From the NCBI RefSeq assembly GCF_000699445.3, contig NC_067198.1, positions 29,763,536-29,827,535 of the forward strand: DNA of 64,000 nt, read 5' to 3'. Origin of the DNA: Schistosoma haematobium. Lineage: Eukaryota > Platyhelminthes > Trematoda > Strigeidida > Schistosomatidae. This document shows positions 58,638 through 64,000 of this stretch, in pieces (within the stretch, counting starts at the first letter, position 1; each line of letters starts with the position of its first letter). The notes under the pieces are model-generated. The model worked only from the letters and a program-made list of their open reading frames with translations. It was not told the origin of the DNA and did no database searches. The position numbers and the translations under genes are program-made.

Positions 58638-59853
58638 ATGGACTTCTATATCAATGTACCTCCTCCCGTGCATTTTCTTAATGTTACTGAAGCGTTCAAA
58701 TCACTTAGCAATGTGGAAAAGGATTATGTTTTCAGCTGCACACAAGCGTCTTGGATTGGAGGTCTCATAGGATTAATTCAAACATCTCCTGAGTCTGCTG
58801 GAATATTTTTGTTTGTCAGTCGCTTTTTCCATTTGGAGAACGTACATTCCTTTGTTGAAAAGCGACAAAAATAATTTTTCCGATGAGGAAATAACCCACA
58901 TTTTATCTTATTTCGCCTCAGTGCTGGGTAATTTCGGGAATTACCTGTCTTTTGGGGACACCAAGTTCATCCCAGCTATCAATGTCGACAGGGTAACAGA
59001 ATTTTTATCGTTGAGTAGTGAATTTTCTAATTCAGAAACTGGTCTTAAAGCTTTATGGAAAGAAATAGCTCCAGCCATCTATTCGTTAAGTCCTCGCCGT
59101 TTACGCCTTGGTTTTAGTCCCACTGAAATAACGTCTTATTACTCTGAAGACTGTATTCGAAGTGATGCTGAACTAGTTCAAAAATATCTGGAAAACGTTA
59201 AAATTGAAGCGTATAATACCCGACTTTTAAGAGTAGTAACTCCAACTCCAAAGTTTATTCGATTCGGTTTGCGTCGGCTGAGAAAAATTCAACCTGTGCA
59301 TTTTGATGCCCTTCCTTCGGGAACTTCTTTGCAGCTCGAGTACGGTGACTACTGCGAACTTATGGAGTTACTGGTTGACTGCTCTTTAGATGCCAAAGCA
59401 CACTCTCTTAACAAAATCGAATCAGAAATGTGGGATCATTATGCTCAGAGCTTTTATACTGGGTCCTTAGACTCTCACAAAGATGCTTCTAGACTATGGG
59501 TCAAGGACAAATGCCCTGTGGTTGAAAATTACATTGGCTTTATTGAAACTTATCGTGATCCTTTAGGTGTACGTGCAGAGTTCGAGTCATTTGTCGCAGT
59601 TGTGAATCGATCAATGTCATCTAAATTTCAGCGGCTAGTAGACAATGCTGTTGAATTGTTATCTAATTTGCCATGGCCTTCTACTTACGAAAAAGACAGG
59701 TTCTTACAACCAGACTTTACAAGTTTGGACGTAGTAACGTTTGCAACCTCAGGAATCCCTGTTGGAATTAATATTCCTAACTATGATGATGTGCGCCAAG
59801 TTGATGGATTTAAAAATGTATCCTTGGGGAATGTACTCAGTGCTCGCTTCAAG
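58638..59853 (+). CDS. DPP3: DPP3 exon 1
   Basis: Starts at the ATG of MDFYINVPPPVHFLNVTEAF, the position expected from other DPP III. Donor TTCAAG|GTAAAG. Reading runs in one frame to about 58866 and then in the next frame from about 58860. Confidence 0.8.
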
Positions 59854-60092
59854 GTAAAGTCTGTTTGTATAACCTATTTTTCGTATTAGGACCCTAAATC
59901 AGAATTTCTCCGAGAGGAAGACAAGAAGTTGTATGTGGATCATGCGGAGAGTTCTTTCGAACTTCAAGTTGGACTTCATGAATTGTTAGGCCATGGTTCT
60001 GGGAAGCTCTTTCAACGTAGTGGCGATGGAATACTGAATTTTGACACAAATTCTACGAAAGATATCATAAGTGGAGGTCCCATACGTAGTTG
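58638..60092 (+). CDS. DPP3: Dipeptidyl peptidase III, N-terminal two exons, frameshifted, C-terminus missing
   Basis: M49 zinc peptidase that removes dipeptides from the N-terminus of short peptides in the cytosol. Exon 1 (58638-59853) and exon 2 (59890-60092) are joined across a 36-bp intron in phase 0. Conserved DPP III words appear in order: GGLIGLIQTSPES, GNYLSFGDTKFIP, AYNTRLL, ENYIGFIETYRDP, FVAVVNRSMSSKFQRL, PDFTSLDVVTFATSGIPVGI and NIPNYDD, then the zinc motif HELLGH (59977-59994, about residue 435). The frame changes by one base near the A5 run 58867-58871: the first 78 codons are in one frame and the rest in another. The exon bearing the second zinc ligand (EECRAE type) is absent downstream to 64000. 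The gene is either truncated, an assembly error with a far 3' end, or a pseudogene. Confidence 0.85.
59854..59889 (+). other. 36-bp micro-intron of DPP3
   Basis: GTAAAG...TATTAG. Conserved sequence matches on both sides (NVSLGNVL and LQVGLHELLGH) require it. Introns this short near gene 5' ends are typical of schistosomes. Confidence 0.85.
59890..60092 (+). CDS. DPP3: DPP3 exon 2 with HELLGH zinc motif
   Basis: Starts DPKSEFLREEDKKLYVD, contains HELLGHGSGKLFQ, and ends ...GGPIRSW with donor TTG|GTATGT in phase 2. The next expected exon is not found. Confidence 0.85.
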
Positions 60093-60467
60093 GTATGTCG
60101 GTTACTTTCACTTTCCTATGGTTACTATTATTGCTACCTTCCCTATTTTCTTATATATACCAAGTAACAAGTGGTATATAATTCTAGCCGTTAGTGTAAA
60201 CTTAGATCTATCCGCTCGAGATATTTGCTATAGATATCCAATTAACTAGTGTCAAAAAATTGTAGCACATTAAACGTGAGCATATGCAGGTAGTTATGAC
60301 AATTTAAGATGACAAGAACGTGCTTCTGTCTAAGTTGCTGCGATTCACATCAGTGACAAGAAATCAACGAAATAGTAATATCAACGTTAGTGGAAAAGTA
60401 AACTGTGAATATGGTACGTAGTTGGTATGTCGGTTATTTTCACTTTCCTATGGTTACTATTATTGCT
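60083..60467. repeat. 53-bp direct repeat of the exon 2 donor (60083-60135 and 60415-60467)
   Basis: The 53-bp segment spanning the exon 2 splice donor is repeated 332 bp downstream with one mismatch (52 of 53). The second copy runs straight into a CR1 3' fragment. 279 bp separate the copies. Confidence 0.85.
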
Positions 60468-60700
60468 AGCCGGTTGGGCTAGTCCAAGAGACTTCCTAGG
60501 AGTCCCTTAAGAGGAAACTTGACCTATTCTTCAGGACTAAGGATATTGTCTTACTATGATTTACCAATTTCTTTTTTCCTCTATTATCGGTAATATTTCT
60601 AGGTTCCTGTCTGGATGTGTTGGTGGTCCATCGCTACTAGACATGAGATCCTGTTAGGCGAAAACTTCTATTCCGTCCACAACCATTTGTACCATTCGAA
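60468..60700 (+). mobile_element. CR1 3'-end fragment (5'-truncated copy)
   Basis: From AGCCGGTTGGGCTAGTCCAA to CCGTCCACAACCATTT this matches 57545-57763 at about 85-90% by eye. No coding frame remains. A dead-on-arrival insertion typical of non-LTR elements. Confidence 0.8.
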
Positions 60701-61001
60701 CATTTGTCTTTCTAAAAATATCTTTTAAGGCATTTTTGAATAAATTTAAATAAAAATTCCCTTATTCTTTATACTTTGTACTACTTTTTACCAGCTAGCT
60801 GCGAAAGTAAAACTATACTTATATTACGTCATTTTTTTGCACCTTCAGGTCATTATCGCGCAAATGTCTGTGGCGCTGTGTTTGGTTGCGGTGCAAAGAG
60901 TCAAGGTGTAGATGATGCACATAGCTGTGTGTTAACTACATGTTATAGTAAACCTACTTCGGAACTGCAAACTGTTCTTGTCGCCTAAATTTTTGTTCCA
61001 G

Positions 61002-61150
61002 ATGAAACTTTGTGAGAAGCTGTGCTTTGTTGTAGCAATGTCTGTTATTCTTACTACAATGTGTTTCGCTATTATCAGACCGGCACTTGTGTTATACAGC
61101 TTCTCTTCTCTTTTCATCCTTTTATACCTCCTGAGAGTTTACAACTACTG
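61002..61150 (+). CDS. GPC1: GPC1 exon 1
   Basis: ATG at 61002, donor CTACTG|GTACCT, ends in phase 2. It encodes MKLCEKLCFVVAMS and membrane spans to LLRVYNYW. Confidence 0.75.
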
Positions 61151-62629
61151 GTACCTCTCGTTTGACTATTATGGGTGACAAATTTAGGAAAAATAAATAC
61201 TTATTGTTCATGTTGGACCCATGCTACTTTATCAACTTTGTGTCATTGATCTTCATCTGGTTAGTATTTGTACTAATATTTGTATTTCACAGGTTATTGC
61301 CGCAATCGCACGCCATGCAGTTGTTCCACTTTGGTCTTGCCAATTCTCTAGCTTTCGGTGGGGCGTTTCTGTTCCGTAACACCCTTGCTCTGCACGACAT
61401 TCAAAGACTTACTTCGTGTTTTATACACGTCTTGCCTGCCCTTTTCTCATTCTTGCAAGTTTCGGTTTGTTAGTGTGTTTTCAGTTGATACGATATATTT
61501 GCGTTCCATGGGTTTTTACCCCATACTGTTTTTATAGTTTCTTGGTGACTGGAATCGAAACTATTCTCGGCTTTTTTCTACATAAATCCAGTTAAGATTT
61601 AACTAGACTGAAGTGTGTGAAGATTTATTTTGAGGGTTCTTAAAAGATAACAGTTTGGGCTCAGGAGTTGTATTTTAGTGATTTTTTAGTGTGAAAGGGA
61701 GTAATGATCCTGTCTAACTAACCCTATCTATAAATTATCCAATTTCACAAGAAAAAAATGATCGCTTTGTCGTAATCACAGCGCATCAACCAGTCAGTGT
61801 GATACATAAGTTGTTAGCCGACACTCATGAGGCACCTAAATTTCTTGGAAATAGCAAACACAAAAGCAGCCAGCAGGTTCCAGATCTGGTCGTGAATATA
61901 AAAACCGGGCTGTAAATTTCTAATAGGTCCCATAATTTATGCAAACGTATTGACTCTACTGTAGTAATGCTTCGTGATTTGACGGCGTCATATGGCTCCT
62001 TTGACTGAAGGTTTCATGTTAACATTTTTATTGAAAGTCACATTGTAGAAATATCAATCTACTAAAAATCAGTTTTACGTACACTACTGGTGAGGTCAGA
62101 ACTGGTGGTGAACTGTCCTTTAAATTGATCTCAACAAACAGTGTTTATTAGGGCTACGGAATTTCCTCACGCCTAAACGTTTTCGTCAAGAATATGATTG
62201 CATGGTTAAATTTTTTTCTTATGACTTTGCAGAGATACCCTAACATAACTCATTTATTTACTAGTGTAGATGACACAACTGTTTGAATGAAACAATTACT
62301 AAACGCTTTGGGAACGATCCAGAAATATTTGGAATAATGGCATCGATCTCAGTTTAATACATATGCTTACACACGTCTTAAGTTTAGAATTTAAGCTTAT
62401 AACAGTCCAGAAACAGTAAGCTAATTGTTAATGTCATATGTTTTTCATTTTTCGAAATAATTCATTTTGTTATATTCACAGAATTCGGTGGCATCCATCG
62501 GAAACATCAGTTTGGTGGTATACCAACTTATATGATTCCCATGCTTCTCTAGAATTGTTGTCCTGGAATAAAAATATCGACTGGTTCTGGCTTGTTGCAG
62601 CTCCTACTTTATTCCATTTCGTACGTGAG
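61002..62629 (+). CDS. GPC1: Glycerophosphocholine acyltransferase (GPC1/DUF2838 family), 5' part
   Basis: Membrane enzyme that transfers an acyl group to glycerophosphocholine, giving lysophosphatidylcholine. Exons 61002-61150, 61188-61259, 61293-61454 and 62482-62629 (177 codons) join in phase across introns of 37 bp, 33 bp and 1,027 bp. Family words in order: EKLCFVVAMSVILT (family EKISFVLGV), LLRVYNYWKNKYLLFMLDPC, CYFINF, LFHFGLANSLAFGGAFLFRN, LALHDIQRLTSCFIHVLPAL, IRWHPSE (family TIRWWNP) and WFWLVAAPTLFHF. The third intron uses a GC donor (CTT|GCAAGT), needed to keep the L-IRW junction. The later exons lie beyond 64000. The ATG directly follows an acceptor-like TTTTGTTCCAG, so an upstream exon or spliced-leader addition is possible. 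Confidence 0.8.
61151..61187 (+). other. 37-bp micro-intron
   Basis: GTACCT...AATTTAG. Removing it joins NYW to KNKYLLFMLD, as in the family. Confidence 0.75.
61188..61259 (+). CDS. GPC1: GPC1 exon 2
   Basis: 72 nt, phase 2-2, encoding KNKYLLFMLDPCYFINFVSL. CYFINF is the family's CY(F/Y)(V/A)N motif. Confidence 0.75.
61260..61292 (+). other. 33-bp micro-intron, frame-preserving
   Basis: GTTAGT...TTTCACAG. Its length is a multiple of three and it contains no stop, so retention would add 11 residues. The family comparison favours removal. Confidence 0.65.
61293..61454 (+). CDS. GPC1: GPC1 exon 3, GC splice donor
   Basis: Encodes LLPQSHAMQLFHFGLANSLA through LHDIQRLTSCFIHVLPALFSF. Donor CATTCTT|GCAAGT in phase 2. 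Both nearby GT sites give the wrong phase for exon 4. Confidence 0.75.
61455..62481 (+). other. GC-AG intron, 1,027 bp
   Basis: Starts GCAAGTTTCGG and ends TATTCACAG. Nothing else is recognised inside. Confidence 0.65.
62482..62629 (+). CDS. GPC1: GPC1 exon 4
   Basis: Encodes IRWHPSETSVWWYTNLYDSH through WFWLVAAPTLFHFVRE. Donor GAG|GTAGGT at 62630 (GTAAGA at 62634 is an alternative). The next exon is outside the window. Confidence 0.75.
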
Positions 62630-64000
62630 GTAGGTAAGAATTACACATTTTAGTTTTCTCTTTTTGAATATTCTTTGTGTTTATCCCCTTCTTATATACC
62701 AATAATTTTCACTTTCTGTCTCATTGCTCTTACTGACTGATTAAAATGAGGTTAAACTGTCAAACTACACTATTTCATATTTTCAATCAGCAAGCAAGAG
62801 AAGTAGCAAAACATTATGTACAGTGCTCTGTAATCGGATACATCTCGAAGTATTGACCACAATTCAAGTTGGACTGTTGATACTTTTATTCCTCTCATGA
62901 TTAGAAATGGAAACTAAGTGCTGTGAAGTTGATTAATCCACAAAGATGATCTAGTCTTATAAGCCTTCTTTATCAGTATTTCTGGGTTCCTAAAAACTAG
63001 GCAATTACTTAACAAATTAAACCTAGTAAGAGAAATGGTGACATTCGACGGCTTCAAAGAGATTGAAATGAAGAAAAATGGATGAAATTTGACTAAAGGA
63101 CAAATAAATTTAGTATAGTATGATATAAGTTTCGAAAAGATGAGTATATGACGATTTTTTGGAACATTGAACATGTTCATCACCATTTAAAGCGTTCTAT
63201 GACAACCCCTATTCTGGATTAATGTGAATGTAAGACATCTGAGATTGTCGAAAATTTAAATATCTAGGGTATAGTTTCACATATTCTAACCCAACTGTAT
63301 TCAGTATGAATGGAGCGACATGTTATTGAAAATTGACGATCAGCAGTTGTGGTAGTAACATATTTGGGGTCGAAAATCATTCAAATGCAGTATGTTGTGA
63401 CGAAAATTATAGTCAGTTACTCATTCAATGGAGTAAGCCATAAAAAATAAGGGTAAGAGAAAAATGAATGTTTATAAAAGATGTACTGCATTGGAAATTT
63501 AAGTATTTTGTGATTAATTGTTTTATGGGGATATAAAAACTTGATGGTAGTACATGTGTTACATTAGATGTTTCGTAAAAGGACATTTTGATAGCGTTTG
63601 TTAAGAATGCGTCAACAATTTAGTCAAATACATATGGTCCGTACATATATATATACTCCTCATCATCTGATGGTTGAATCTTTTTGCAAATAAATGTTAC
63701 ATCTTTTAGATAAAACTGACCTATAAGGGTGAGTCAGGTAGGAGCGAGTTGCTTCTAGGTTACAATGCACATATCGAAGCAGAACACTGCTTGTTGAGCG
63801 TGGTTGATTTAATTTAATAATGAAAATAAAATTAAGTACTCAAGGTTAGGGTTAGAAATCGGATTGAGTGTTTAATATATTTAGGTGTTTTACCACCTTT
63901 TAAAAAACTAGATCATAGGAAAGGTAAGTTTAAAGAAAAAATTATACATCATGTTTTCTTGATTTAGCTGAATTGATGGAAATTTGTTAAGTTCTTTTGC
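62630..64000 (+). other. Probable GPC1 intron, nothing recognised
   Basis: No splice-bounded exon with family similarity is visible. AT-rich, with a short GGTTAGGGTTAG motif near 63843. Confidence 0.45.

Noticed and set aside
60849..60947. Possible extra exon (HYRANVCGAVFGCGAKSQG frame) bounded by TTGCACCTTCAG and GTAAAC
   Set aside because: None of the three frames joins in phase to DPP3 exon 2 or GPC1 exon 1 without a stop, and the peptide matches neither family.
61003..61454. Reading GPC1 exons as separate small membrane proteins
   Set aside because: Splicing out the 37-bp and 33-bp introns gives one continuous family-matching protein, so the separate frames are exon pieces.
1..64000. 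CRISPR arrays or bacterial-type operons
   Set aside because: Introns, SINEs and non-LTR elements show a eukaryotic genome, and there are no regularly spaced repeats of that kind.

Overview
The window is AT-rich animal DNA with introns, and it reads as a blood-fluke (Schistosoma) chromosome. The evidence is threefold: dense Sm-alpha-type tRNA-headed SINEs with hammerhead ribozymes, an SR2-like RTE retrotransposon, and genes whose first introns are only 33-37 bp followed by kilobase introns. The genus is an inference from these families. I cannot name the species.

Layout. 1-6.6 kb is intergenic and repeat-rich: an inverted-repeat hammerhead element at 686-1155, an Sm-alpha SINE with an intact hammerhead near 2.2 kb, and an almost full-length RTE element at 2976-6194 on the minus strand. 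From 7.5 to 32.3 kb, seven phase-compatible plus-strand exons form the 3' part of a leucine-rich-repeat gene, best matched to LRRC71. Its introns are packed with SINEs, a Merlin-type DNA transposon with a solo LTR nested in it, a 277-bp Merlin MITE and foldback elements. 32.3-37.8 kb is a gene-poor spacer between two convergent genes. From 49.6 down to 37.8 kb, six minus-strand exons encode a four-TM proteolipid protein/M6 family membrane protein. Its introns hold two solo LTRs of one family and a partial LTR of another. 50-53.8 kb has only weak open frames. 53.9-57.8 kb is a decayed CR1-clade retrotransposon. At 58.6-60.1 kb lie the first two coding exons of dipeptidyl peptidase III, with a one-base frameshift and no visible C-terminal exons. 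From 61.0 kb to beyond the window runs a glycerophosphocholine acyltransferase (GPC1/DUF2838) gene.

The genes do not form a pathway. LRRC71-type proteins are associated with cilia and axonemes, M6 is a membrane scaffold, DPP III is a cytosolic zinc peptidase and GPC1 is a membrane lipid enzyme. The most unusual material is the repeat fraction. Hammerhead cores occur in at least two, perhaps three, tRNA-headed families. One family carries a ribozyme in both arms of an inverted repeat and is flanked by a 14-bp target duplication. Two introns, in LRRC71 and GPC1, are predicted to use GC-AG splice sites.
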